Below, one piece after another: positions 54,135 through 64,000 of a stretch of 64,000 nucleotides of DNA. The translations under genes and the position numbers were made by a program. The notes below the pieces were generated by a model. That model was not told the origin of the DNA. It made no database searches and saw only the letters and a program-made list of their open reading frames with translations. Positions within the stretch are counted from its first letter, which is position 1. The number at the start of each line of letters is the position of its first letter. This DNA comes from Inia geoffrensis (Eukaryota > Chordata > Mammalia > Artiodactyla > Iniidae): NCBI GenBank assembly GCA_036417435.1, contig CM070911.1:9300001-9364000 (forward strand), in the 5' to 3' direction.

Positions 54135-54600
54135 TTTTTGGTAGTAGGGGCTTTGGGATAAAACAGATCTTCTCTGAGGTTCTGTCCCTCCTTCTTTCCA
54201 TAGAAAGAACATGTCACCCTAGGGACGGACAACTCTTGACAGGGCAGTGACAAACAGGAGTGCCTCAGCTGACAGAAGGAGCCACACCAGCTAAGAGTGA
54301 TGGTGGTTAGCTGAAAATACACACTAATCTAATCTTCTGGCTGTTCTAGATGAATCTCAGGAATGTGGGAGGCTAGCATGTCAGAGAGGCAATTATTGGC
54401 CGGAAGCAGGATTGCATAATACAATGATGACTCGGGCTTCCTGCTCCGGCTCACATGTGGTGAGCTTGCCAAAGAGGGTTTATCTTCCCAAGAGAAACAT
54501 GCCAATTTGGGGAGGATGTGAAGTAACTGTGATTATGGGAAAAAAGACATGCTTAATGTGAAAATAATCAAGGTCTCTTTCAATTTGTACTCTGGATCTC
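54135..54600. other. Noncoding DNA without recognised elements
   Basis: Nothing assignable between the two pyrimidine tracts. Confidence 0.4.
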
Positions 54601-54695
54601 TTTTTCGTTTCTTTCTTTCTTTCTCTCTTCCTTCCTCCCTCCCTTCCTCCCTCCCTCCCTCCCTTCCTCCTTTCGTCTTTCTCTTTTCTGCCCTT
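54601..54695. repeat. Pyrimidine tract, (CTTT)n/(CCTT)n/(CCCT)n
   Basis: About 95 bp of C/T with ordered sub-blocks: cttt units first, then cctt and ccct units. Confidence 0.9.
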
Positions 54696-55373
54696 CTGTC
54701 TCTATTTTTCTGTCACTGTCTTTCTCTCTGAATTTCCTTGTTCCTCTTACCCTTCTTTTGTTTTGCTTTTATTTAAACTTTCCTTCTTGCTTTCCGTTCA
54801 AATCTTTACACAGATTTAGTGTTTGAAGAAAGTGGCTTGATTCATCTCCCATAAAAGAAGATGCTGATAAGAAGTCTCTCTGATGGTTTTGCATGGGAGG
54901 GATCTTGAAGACTGCAGATTAAATGGAAAGGACTCTGCCGTTTAATGTGCAACAAGCTGGTAGACCTCTTTGCTAACCAAACAAGCAAACTACTATGCAC
55001 CTCTCCTTTTTCTCCACAAAGACCACATCACATCCCTATGACTGTGCTGTCCACAGCTGCTCAGAGTGGCCAGTAAAATGCTTTCAGAGACAAAAAAAAT
55101 GGCTCACTTAAACAAAACAGAATATTAAAAGAAGAGAAAGGACTCATAGATGATGGTCCTGTTTTGTTTTGTTTTTAAGTTTAAAAAAATTTTTAGTTGA
55201 GAATAGTGAAATCCAGGGCGGTACAATCACTAGCCCCTAGTGACACAGCTGCCCATTAGAACTCCTGGAGCTAGAAGCTCACACTCCCAACTCCTCGTCC
55301 AGTTTTCCACTAAATCATTGTGCTTCCTCTCTTCCTGTTAAGTAAGACACTTTTGTGTGGATATAAAAATTGA
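54696..55373. other. Noncoding DNA without recognised elements
   Basis: Nothing assignable apart from T-rich patches at 55160-55195. Confidence 0.4.
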
Positions 55374-55565
55374 GGGCTTCCCTGGTGGCGCAGTGGTTGA
55401 GAGTCCGCCTGCCGATGCAGGGGACGTGGGTTCGTGTCCCGGTCCGGGAGGATCCCACATGCCGTGGAGCGGCTGGGCCTGTGAGCCATGGCCGCTGAGC
55501 CTGCACGTCCCGAGCCTGTGCTCCGCAGCGGGAGAGGCCCCAACAGTGAGAGAGGCCTGCGTACC

Positions 55566-55600
<35 letters not shown>
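55374..55600 (+). mobile_element. CHR-type cetacean SINE, copy 7 (body to 55567, A tail 33 bases)
   Basis: GGGCTTCCCTGGTGGCGCAG start, 'gggttcgtgtcccggtccgg' B box, 'ccgtggagcggctgggcctg', A33 at 55568-55600, the longest pure A tail in the window. I could not identify a clear target duplication. Confidence 0.92.
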
Positions 55601-55602
<2 letters not shown>

Positions 55603-55884
55603 AATGTGGCAGCTGAAAAATGATGGGGGTCACCAAACATAAAAGTGTACAAAACCTGACAACATTTATATTTATAGAAAACCCCTCAGTGTTTATTATT
55701 TTCTAAGATGATTTTGCACCATAAGGAAAGCTATGTTATTTAATAAGACAGAAAAATATACAATAGCACTTAGAGACTGGTTGCCATTGACTAAAAATTC
55801 TCATGAACATCTTTCTGGGGAGCTCAAAGGGGGTCAGCTTTAATCATCTAGAAAATATACTTAGTTCACTCAAAAAAATCACAT
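55601..55884. other. AT-rich noncoding DNA
   Basis: Nothing assignable. Confidence 0.4.
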
Positions 55885-56105
55885 TGAGTGATCAGCCACT
55901 TGCTTAATATATATAATTTGCCAGGCTCAATGGTAGGCACTTGAAGGAGACTGTCACATCTTACAAATTTTAATAAAGTTTTATTGTCTTATTTTTAAAA
56001 TGAAAATCAAGTTCAGAGAGGTTAGTCATCTGGCTTACAGTGATGCAGTTAATAAGTTGGTAGCTCAACGCTGAAATTTGGGTCTGACTGCCTCCTGCTT
56101 CTTGT
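55885..56105 (-). repeat. MIR SINE, reverse orientation
   Basis: 'tttgccaggctcaatggtag', 'aaaatgaaaatcaagttcag' with 'agaggttagtcatctggctt', 'acagtgatgcagttaataag' and 'ctgaaatttgggtctgactg' are in reversed MIR order. Confidence 0.68.
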
Positions 56106-56925
56106 CCGTCTTCCCTCTTCTCTCTCCACTGGGTGCCAGAGACTCTCCCAGGTACATAGGAAAGCAAGATCTTATTTCATTTTGGTAATATAACTCGTTT
56201 TCCTGTATGCCCTCAATAAAACTGTGAAGGCATTAAAGAAGTGCAGGCTGGATTTACACCATCACAGCATAACTAACCTGGATGCTAGGTTTCCGATGAA
56301 GGAACTAAAGCTACTCTGTTCAAAGTTTGGATTTTCCTTTCAAAGGACATGCATTCTTCCATTACCTCCCATGACACCTATCAAACAAAGGCTTACAACG
56401 AGACACAATATTTTAAAAGAGGAAATCTGTATAACAGGTTTGACAGCAGCCTCCCTCAATATGGTTAGCATCGAACACTTGCAGTAAGGCTTATGCGTTG
56501 TCAGCGTGTTCTTATAACTTAAATACATAGATGTCCTGAATATTCTGTGATGGCTGATCCCACCTGGTTGTGCTTTTGCATTTTATTGGTAAAATATCTA
56601 CGTGATCAACATTGTCAGCCCCTACCTTGCCCCAGATTCTTCCAGCTGGAATCATTCTTTACTGTATCGAGTTCCTGAACCAATTCCGAGCTACAACAGA
56701 AAAGATTTTAGGAGTCCTTCCCTGGGGGTCGGGGTGAGGGTGGAACATCCTGAAGTGAGACCTCCTGATTTTCCCTGTGCCGTTTCCATACCCAGGATGC
56801 ACCTTGGTATCATGTAGCTTCAAAGACACCCATTACCACTTCCATCACCATCATCATCCTCCTTTCCCCTCCTCCCCCACCTCCTCCTTCTTCTATCACT
56901 TTATCCCCAATATCTTCATCCCCAG
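56106..56925. other. Noncoding DNA with a pyrimidine patch
   Basis: 'catcaccatcatcatcctcc' and a C/T-rich run follow at about 56841-56900. Otherwise unassigned. Confidence 0.42.
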
Positions 56926-57125
56926 CATCACCATGACCAATCTTTAAACCAACCCTCTGAGATAGAAATGATGATTTTTTTTTTTTTTCCAAATTAGAAA
57001 ATTGTGACTTAGTTTAAATAACTGGCTGGAGATCACCAGCCTCATAAACAATATGGGCAGAATTCAAACCCAGTCCTGTCTACCTGCAAAGTCCAAAGCC
57101 TAAATCACTACCTAAACTCTAGGTT
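56926..57125 (-). repeat. MIR SINE, reverse orientation
   Basis: 'taaaccaaccctctgagata', 'aaattagaaaattgtgactt', 'aataactggctggagatcac' and 'gcagaattcaaacccagtcc' with 'tgtctacctgcaaagtccaa' follow reversed MIR order. T14 at 56975-56988 is inside it. Confidence 0.65.
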
Positions 57126-58249
57126 TTCTTTACCTCTAGCCCCACCAGCCCCTTGCCATGGTCTACGTTCCTACCCTCCACCCACCTAGTACTGACATCT
57201 CTCTAAGCCACATCTTTGGTTGACTGGACTTCTCCTGCAGCCCCTCTGGGGCTGACTGTCATGACCAGCCCAGCTTTCTCACCCGCCCCCCAATCCGAGT
57301 CCATTTAGGTTTTCTAATCCTTCATTCCCTTTCCTTAGAATTCAGTTGTAGCGGAAGTCCCAGAATGACTTGTGCCCAAACATCTTGGAGTTAAGAAATT
57401 CTCTGGAATCATTCTTCTATATTAAAACAATGTTAGCCATGCCTTATTTGCAATAAATTTCTTGCCTCATGACACATTGCTTCACTAAGAAGCCACCTTC
57501 TTGAGTTTATCCACACACGCACCCCCTACCCTGCCGCCGACATATCAGACAGCCCTGCCCACTAAAGACTGACTTTCCTGTGAGCCCTTGAAAGGAACTG
57601 CAGGCACCTGGTGGTGCCCGGGACAGACAGACAGACAGACAGTCCCTTCTCTGGTTCCTGGTGTGCTTTCATTCCAAACTCTGTTCCACCTGATTCTGTG
57701 ATCTGATCTACAACTGCTATTGATCCCTTTGGACTCCATTCCTGTACTTGGCAATAGGCCATGTCTCTCTCCTTCTTGCTTTGTGCCTCTCACACTGTCA
57801 AGAAAGAACTCTAAGCCCCGAAGCTGGTGATTTTGCTGCCGAGATGGCCTGCCTTGTCCCAGCCCAGTCCCCTCCTAGAGAAGGGTGTTAGACAGTTTGT
57901 TTTTTGATGACAGGAGAAATAGAACAGTTCTCATTTCTGCCACCAACCAACTCTCACCCACCCTTGAATCAAATACCTGAGATTCTGGCAAACGACAGAG
58001 ATCTGATTTCCCAAACCAGCATAAAATAAAGCAATTGTACCAAAAGGACAGAAATTTAAAGAAATAGGTGTGTCCAGATGAAGTTATGTGTATTTCCCAC
58101 CCCCCTTTTGCTTGATTGGTTTTCAAATAATTCTTTCCACTTGTTTACTCCATATGGAGATGCTAAAAATGATATTTAAAAAAAAACCCCAACAACTTCT
58201 GTAATGTTGCAGAGAAAGGCTGGCTCCAAAAGTCCCAGATCTCAAACCT
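57126..58249. other. Repeat-poor noncoding DNA with a short ACAG run
   Basis: Five ACAG units at about 57623-57642. No mobile element recognised. The minus frames at 57545-57793 have no recognisable domain. Confidence 0.42.
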
Positions 58250-58440
58250 GATGACTGTTAAGGGAAAGCCCAGGGTTCTCTGGAATAGCCAAGCACAAAC
58301 AGGAGGCCAGTGCTGGGGTCTTTGCTCTGATACTCCCTTGCTGAGTCGTCCTGGGCAAATCTTTCTACCTTTCTGGGTTCTCTCAGCATTCTTAATTACA
58401 AAACGAGTAACTTCTATAGGTCCTTCCCAGGGTTACGATG
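58250..58440 (+). repeat. MIR SINE, nearly full length
   Basis: 'ggccagtgctggggtctttg', 'cttgctgagtcgtcctgggc', 'aaatctttctacctttctgg' and 'ttaattacaaaacgagtaac' are in forward MIR order. Confidence 0.68.
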
Positions 58441-60529
58441 GGACGGACGAAGCAGAATGTTGGGCTGCATTCACAGCTCTCTGCTAGTGCATCCTGCTGG
58501 TTAGAAAGAGGGAGGGCAACAAATGGTCTTCCAGGTGGAGCCGGTATGGGAAATTAGGTGGACACCTGTGAACATCAGGTCCAGGAACTCTCTTGGGATT
58601 GTGGCGAAGAGGGCTAAGGGGGAGGGGGCGTGGATTAACTCACTCTTCTCTGATTCCTCAGAAGCCATTCCCCTGCAGGAGACCTGAGTCATACCCTTCC
58701 CTTCTTTGCCATACTACACTACTTCCAAGATGTTTACAGCAACTCCAAGGGGTGAGCCAAGTTATCAAAAGAGTAGCAATTAAGGTGGCCCATCCCAGCA
58801 ATTTAAAGTTTCCTGTCTAAGGAAGCATGTGGGGAGGCGGATGATCAGGGAGGAGAGAGGGAGGAAGACTTCTTGTCTACTGCTTGGACCTCTCCATGAT
58901 TTCCATTTCTGAATACAGAAGCAGGAGGGAGGGCAGAAAGCTGGCCTAAAGCCTCAGCTCCCTGGAGGACCCACAGGCATCTGGAGGACCCAGATGCTCC
59001 AGGAGTTGGTTGGCTCCTTTCTTCAAAGAAGTGTCTCCCTCTTTCTCCTTTGGGGAATCCTGGCTCAGCTTTTAAAGCCTTTGGGCATCTTTTGCCTGCT
59101 CCAACAATTAAGTTGTGCTGGAAGCTGCCTGATAAATCACTTTTTGCACCTTGGCTGCTGTGGTACTTATGGAGAGAGGTTGCCGCATGATTTACAGCTG
59201 CTGTCTGAGAGGGCTTTTCCAAATGGCCAGCTCAAACCAGCGAGTCATCTCTGGCAATGTGAGTGCTTTGTCTAGTTCGAACTGATGCTAAAGAGTGGAA
59301 AGAGGATGGCTTTGTTCAAAACTTGCTGGCCATCCCTTCCTCCAGCCAGCCCGAATCGCCAGCTTCATTTCTGCCAGGCAACTTGAGCTCGAGAAACGAG
59401 GCCCAGCAGACCGGGTTGTCATGAGAGGCCCGCTGGAGCCCTGCTGGGGAGAGGAGAGCTTTCTCTTTCAGAACTGATGTTACACAATATGCCGGGCAGG
59501 CCCTCCGACTTGTGGTCATGGTTTCCCAGAACCCCAAGGGGCCCATCCAGGAAACCGCCCATGTTCCCTGACCTTATCATCTGCTCCCTCCCAAGGGGAT
59601 TTCATGCCCTTTATTGTTTTCCATGGTTGCTGTTGAAAGTCAGGTGCCAGGACCAGCTTGAAAATGGGCTGCTTCCAAAATACTTCATTTTTTACCAGCA
59701 GTGTCGGGTGGTGGGGACATCTCGAGCCTTGTGGAGAGAGAGCTTTTCATTCCAGTTCTGGCTTATTCTTGTGCAACGAGCTAATTGACCTCTTCTAGCA
59801 TTAATTCTTCATCTCCAAAATCAGAATAAGATCTTCTTTGAGAAAAATTGTTGTTTGGGTTAAACCTAATGCAGCTGGCACAAAGTGGATAAAAGAGTAA
59901 AAACCCAAATAAAATACATGTATATATATATTTAAAATGTTGTTGCTTGCTTTCTGCTTTGTTTTTGTTTTGTTTTGCTTTTGCTTCTTTTCTGCTAACG
60001 GTTTTTCCTCCTACATTTATACGGAAACTCAAAGGAAATGCTTAAAAAATACAAGAGTTATAATTTAGTGCAAGCTTGCTAAAAATAACGTTCCTAAGGC
60101 TAGATTTGACTAGACAACTTTTAGCGACACAAAACTCACAAGGTAAGGGTTCATGGAGATGTTATTAGGAGTAATACTTTGCTGCAGGACACAGACCATG
60201 AAGAACAAGTGAATTTTTTCATGTAGAAAGAACATAGGTTTTTATCTCTGGGGTGAAAAATCTCCCTGGGAATGTTTACCGTTGAGAGAGAAATGACAGG
60301 CCATTTGAAAAAGTAGAAAAATGTGCTCCCTTTTGCTCCCCAACAATGTAGTGCCTCCCTTCTGAGGAAACTAGGAACTCATTTTCTTCAGGAAATATGC
60401 TACATTTATTTGGAAATATCCATCTCCTAACTCCCATGCTATGTGTTCTCGTGACTCCTTGCCCATCCTAATACTCCAAGAGCAAAAGCAAGAAGTACAG
60501 TTTTGTTAACCAGAATGTAAATTGTTCCT
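58441..60529. other. Repeat-poor noncoding DNA
   Basis: About 2.1 kb with only a MIR-like phrase near 59786-59850. Frames of 125 codons (minus, 58845-59222) and 93 codons (plus, 58994-59275) overlap head to head and show no domain. A 16-bp phrase 'ctggaggacccacagg' recurs in altered form at 58963 and 58981. This is the longest low-repeat block on the right side of the window. Confidence 0.45.
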
Positions 60530-60727
60530 TTTTTCATTCGTCTTTCTTTCCTTTCCTTTTCTTTCTTCCTTTCTCCTTCCTTCCTTCCTTCCTCTTTCTT
60601 TGCTTTCTTTTACTTTCTGACTTTGTTTTCTTTTTCTTTCTTTCTTTCTCTTTGTTTCTTTCTTTCTTCTTTGTTTCTTGCTTGCTTGCTTGCTTGCTTT
60701 CTTGCTTTCTGCTTTCTTTCTTTCTTT
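60530..60727. repeat. Long pyrimidine tract with TTGC units
   Basis: About 200 bp of C/T-rich cttt/cctt units, interrupted at about 60678-60700 by five TTGC tetramers. The mirror-like and repetitive build makes it a slippage-prone locus. Frames through it are artefacts. Confidence 0.92.
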
Positions 60728-60957
60728 AATGGGTCTGAGATTTGGTTAAGAGCATGCACAAGTGTGCCTGATCTCGTGCCTATATTTAAATCCCATCCCA
60801 GAGATTTATCTGGGATGCTATGCCTCTTGGTATTAGAGATTTTGCTTAAAAGGGGGAGGGGGATAGGCAAAGCTAGTTATTGTTATTGCATCCCTCCATC
60901 TTCTCAGATAACACCAGGTTGAGATTACTCCATTTGTGCATCTGTGCTCCACACCTG
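60728..60957. other. Noncoding DNA without recognised elements
   Basis: Nothing assignable between two simple repeats. Confidence 0.4.
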
Positions 60958-60959
60958 CA

Positions 60960-60998
<39 letters not shown>
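60958..60998. repeat. (CA)n microsatellite
   Basis: About 20 CA units with a single 'ata' interruption near its start (60965-60967). Confidence 0.95.
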
Positions 60999-61194
60999 TC
61001 CTGGTCCATCTCCCAGGTAAGCCTATATCCCCTGCTTTCCTCTTTACTCTGGGAAGAGTTCTCCTACTGTAGTGTCTATATATATGTCACCTGGGGATCT
61101 TGTCTGATCAGTAGATTTGGGGTAAGGACAGAGGTTTTAAGTTTCTTACAAACTCCCAGCTGATTTGAGTATGGATGATCTGCAGACCACATTT

Positions 61195-61385
61195 TGAGGA
61201 TCGAGGGTGTAGGGGATAGGGCAGTAGATTGGAATTCAAGAGACTTGAATGTATTCTTTAGGTTTTGTTACAAACTGCCCACATTACCTTAAGGAGTCCT
61301 TTCTTATTTATAGGTTCCTGGTTTGCCCACTTAACAATTGAGGGAACTGGGCCAGCTATCTCCTAAGATCTTTTCTGATGTTGTT
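61195..61385 (+). repeat. MIR SINE fragment
   Basis: 'agggcagtagattggaattc' with 'aagagacttgaatgtattct', then 'aactgcccacattaccttaa', fit the MIR tRNA-related half and core start. The 3' part is degenerate. Confidence 0.5.
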
Positions 61386-61576
61386 ATTTGTTTTACTAGA
61401 TTCTAGAGTCTTACTGTTTCTAGTCCATCCAAGAAAGTCACTCAACAAAGAACAAAGCAAGCCTCAAGCTTATGGGGTGGAAATGGGGTGGGAACACATT
61501 AAGGGAAGCAAAAAGCAAAGAGACCCCTTTCTCCACTACTGTGTGCCTTGTCCACAGCATGGGTGTGTCCAAAGAG

Positions 61577-61835
61577 TGACATGGACATATATACACTACC
61601 AAAAGTAAAATAGATAGCTAGTGGGAAGCAGCCGCAAAGCACAGGGAGATCAGCTCAGTGGTTTGTGGCCACCTAGAGGGGTGGGATAGGGAGGGTGGGA
61701 GGGAGGGAGACGCAAGAGGGAGGAGATATGGGGATATATGTATACGTATAGCTGATTCACTTTGTTATAAAACAGAAACTAACACACCATTGTTACACAA
61801 TTATACTCCAATAAAGATGTTAAAAAATTAAAAAA
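61577..61835 (+). mobile_element. 5'-truncated L1 3' end
   Basis: 'gacatggacatatatacact', 'agatagctagtgggaagcag', 'ggccacctagaggggtggga', 'gctgattcactttgttataa' and 'ccaataaagatgtt' plus A-rich tail. Same subfamily as 34.77-34.95 kb but reaching about 70 bp further upstream. No clear target duplication seen. Confidence 0.82.
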
Positions 61836-61954
61836 AAACAAAAACAAAACACCGATTTGTGTTATAAGAAAATGCAAACATCGACTACTAAAGTCCCACT
61901 GATTTCTCATCCGTCACCCTGGACATCTGTAAGAATTAAGTGAGATAACGCAAG

Positions 61955-62145
61955 GATATCCATCAATACTGAATGGCTGATATTTGATACACTCACACTT
62001 CAGAGTCTTATACAGTCCTTCAAAGGAATAAGAACAAAATGAATGGACTTGGCAGGGATTTCCACAATGTATTATTGATTGGAAAAAGAAAGAAGTAGAT
62101 CAAGTGTGCATAGTATTATCCCGTTTTTGCACAACAGTGCCATGC
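61955..62145 (+). mobile_element. Ancient L1 3' fragment
   Basis: 'caaggatatccatcaatact', 'ttatacagtccttcaaagga', 'ttgattggaaaaagaaagaa' with 'gtagatcaagtgtgcatagt', and 'attatcccgtttttgcac' follow an old L1 3' order. Strongly diverged. Confidence 0.6.
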
Positions 62146-62470
62146 ATGTGTGTGTCTATTCACAGACCACCCTATTTAGGATTCCACACCAGGCATTTCC
62201 ACTCCTGCCCAAGTTATTATCCTACTGTTCTGCTTTATTCTTCCTCATACTATTTACCTACTTCTGTGTTTATTGTTGATCTCCTCCCATTAGAATATAT
62301 AAGTGGTATGAGGTGTTGAACCTTTGTGGGCTTTTTTCTTGTTGCTTTGTGTCTTCTTTTATTCACTCCTACATCCTCAGAATCTAGCATAATGCTTGGT
62401 ACACAATCGGTGCCTAGTAAATGTATATAAATCTAATGATTACATGAACTGAGTGAATGAATACATATGA
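62146..62470 (+). repeat. L2 LINE 3' end fragment
   Basis: 'cactcctgcccaagttatta', 'tcccattagaatatataagt', 'ctacatcctcagaatctagc' with 'ataatgcttggtacacaatc', and 'ggtgcctagtaaatgtatat' ending in a tgaatgaata-type run. One of the more complete L2 termini here. Confidence 0.75.
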
Positions 62471-62724
62471 AAATGGAGGAAAATATAGAAGGAATAACAT
62501 GAGGTGGAAGGTACGGGGGTGGGGGAAGCTAAAGGAAAGAGGAAGAAATAGCTGCATTGACAACAGGATGGTGATAGGACAGAATTTATGTGTCCATGAG
62601 CATATCTATGGCTGTGCGTGAGTCACTCAAAACACAGATGATGAATGGACACCCTCAGATATCTAACAGCCGTTCTGTAAACTTACTTCCTTTACCTCTT
62701 GTTTTCATAGGATCTCGGGATTGG
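62471..62724. other. Noncoding DNA without recognised elements
   Basis: A G-rich patch at 62514-62525; otherwise unassigned. Confidence 0.4.
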
Positions 62725-62945
62725 CAAAGGAGTGACTTAGTGGTGACACTGGTACAGCATTCCCGGTCTCTTCATTGTCTCCCCCAGATCCTACTGGCCG
62801 ACAGTCAAAGATGTGGCTTCTGGTTCCCATATTGCTACCATCAATTGCTACTTGACTTGGGCAAGTCAATTCCATGCCCTGGGCCTTGGTTTGCTTATCT
62901 TTAAAATAGACCTAGTGACACTGTTCTTAGCACCCACGCAGGTTT
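62725..62945 (+). repeat. MIR SINE, nearly full length
   Basis: 'ggcttctggttcccatattg', 'gctacttgacttgggcaagt', 'ccatgccctgggccttggtt' and 'tgcttatctttaaaatagac' are in forward MIR order. Confidence 0.7.
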
Positions 62946-64000
62946 TTGTGATATTACTGTCCTCCTGCTCTGTGATCTTCCTCTAGATCTCTGACCCACT
63001 TTCTCTCCCATGCTGTGGTTACAAATGCAAATGATTATTTCCCATTTAGACGGATGTGAGTTGATATGCACTAACACCAACTGCCTGATCTGTCTATGAA
63101 GCATCTTCACAGTCAGGGTGGGAATTGTGTCCTAGCTTTGAATTGTCAGCACTCAGCTGAGGGCCTGGTTCAGAGCAGGAAACCAGACCTCTTTGCTAAG
63201 CTCTGTGAATGTACAGCCCAGATGTCGTTTGGGACCATCTTACTTCTCCAGGGTTCAGGTAAACTTGGCTCAAACAAACACCCAGTCTCATGACTTGGAT
63301 GAGTCCAGACTCCGGCAGATAAACCCAAGAATTTTGGTCTTTCTCCCTACTTCTTTCCACTGTTTCTCCTGTGGTATTTCACGTACTCTCTCAGTTTTAC
63401 ATGCCCCAAACTGAGCCCAAAATTCTACCTCTTAACGAATCCTCATTCAAAAAAATAAAAATCACTTGAGCTAAGGCTATTATGGATCCAGGAAATATTT
63501 CTGAAGATTCAGGTAGTCCCATCTCACCTGTGTGGCTTTTGAAATCCTTATAGGCTTCACTCCCTCTGCTGGAAAGGCTTCCAAAACCAACGTCTCAGTA
63601 TTTGACTTTCTGGCTGTGATTAGTTTCCCAGAAAGTGTTCACTTCTTTGCCAGGCCCTTGTACCTCCCGACCAATCTAGAAAGTCCAGGAAATAAAATTT
63701 CTCCAGTCCCCAGGCAAGTATACCAAATCATAATGATGCTCTTTCCACAGTCATGTATTAACCTAAACAACGTTCCAGAGACTTCTCAGGGTACAGTAGA
63801 TATGTTACTACACTTAATCCCTATGGATGAAGACAGACATTTGCATCAATAATACAAACTTGACATGTTACTTTAAGTGCAATTAGAGAGTTTAGCACAA
63901 ACGAAGTGCTACCTTCGGAAAACCAACAAATATTAACCTTTGGGAGCAACATATATTAGTGAACAAATTGATGTATTCAGTATTCACTTATTAAGCATTT
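62946..64000. other. Noncoding DNA without recognised elements
   Basis: About 1 kb to the window end. The longest frame (63532-63852, 106 codons) has no recognisable domain. No named repeat. Confidence 0.42.

Overview
This window reads as mammalian nuclear DNA, almost certainly from a cetacean (whale or dolphin). The main evidence is seven copies of a GC-rich tRNA-derived SINE of the CHR type found in whales and dolphins. Each has a tRNA-like head with a B-box-like GGTTCGTGCCC or close variant, a body of about 190 bp and an A-rich tail, and most have visible target-site duplications. Cetartiodactyl-type L1s, older tRNA-derived SINEs, and ancient MIR, L2, MER5A, MER2 and MaLR fragments shared across placental mammals fit the same picture. 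The species call is recalled from repeat families, not searched.

I find no convincing protein-coding gene, rRNA, functional tRNA, snRNA or CRISPR array. The open reading frames are short, overlap on both strands, and fall in simple repeats, SINEs, broken L1 reading frames or ordinary noncoding DNA. The window is best described as intergenic or intronic, with a dense layered record of transposon insertions.

Layout. 1-9.3 kb: MIR fragments, a Tigger-type DNA transposon (1.68-2.18 kb), a CHR SINE (3.98 kb), a long polypurine tract (5.6-5.83 kb) and a MER1-like hAT element carrying a 10-bp minisatellite (6.77-7.04 kb). 9.5-17.5 kb: an LTR, a unique block holding three CACGTG boxes and a perfect palindromic oestrogen-response-element consensus (10.77-10.90 kb), L2, MER5A and MIR fragments, and a TA/TG-rich block (15.9-16.4 kb). 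17.54-24.12 kb: an old hAT-like transposon split by a near full-length but dead L1 of about 6.1 kb. 25.9-27.2 kb: a second, 5'-truncated L1. 30.2-31.7 kb: an ancient L1 with a CHR SINE inside. 34.4-35 kb: MER2 and a short L1 3' end. 39.5-41.3 kb: three SINEs. 45-50.6 kb: an inverted L1 tail, a TAAT-rich unique block, CHR copies in both orientations, and an ancient L1 interrupted by a MaLR LTR and a CHR SINE. 51-64 kb: MIR, MLT1, pyrimidine tracts, one more CHR copy, CA repeats and L1/L2 tails.

No group of genes works together here. The functional candidates are noncoding: the E-box/ERE block near 10.8 kb, a pair of POU octamers near 48.4 kb, and the TAAT-rich stretch near 46.7-47.0 kb. I see no new gene system. 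The most useful content is the nested insertion history and these regulatory-site clusters, all of which need comparative or functional data to confirm.
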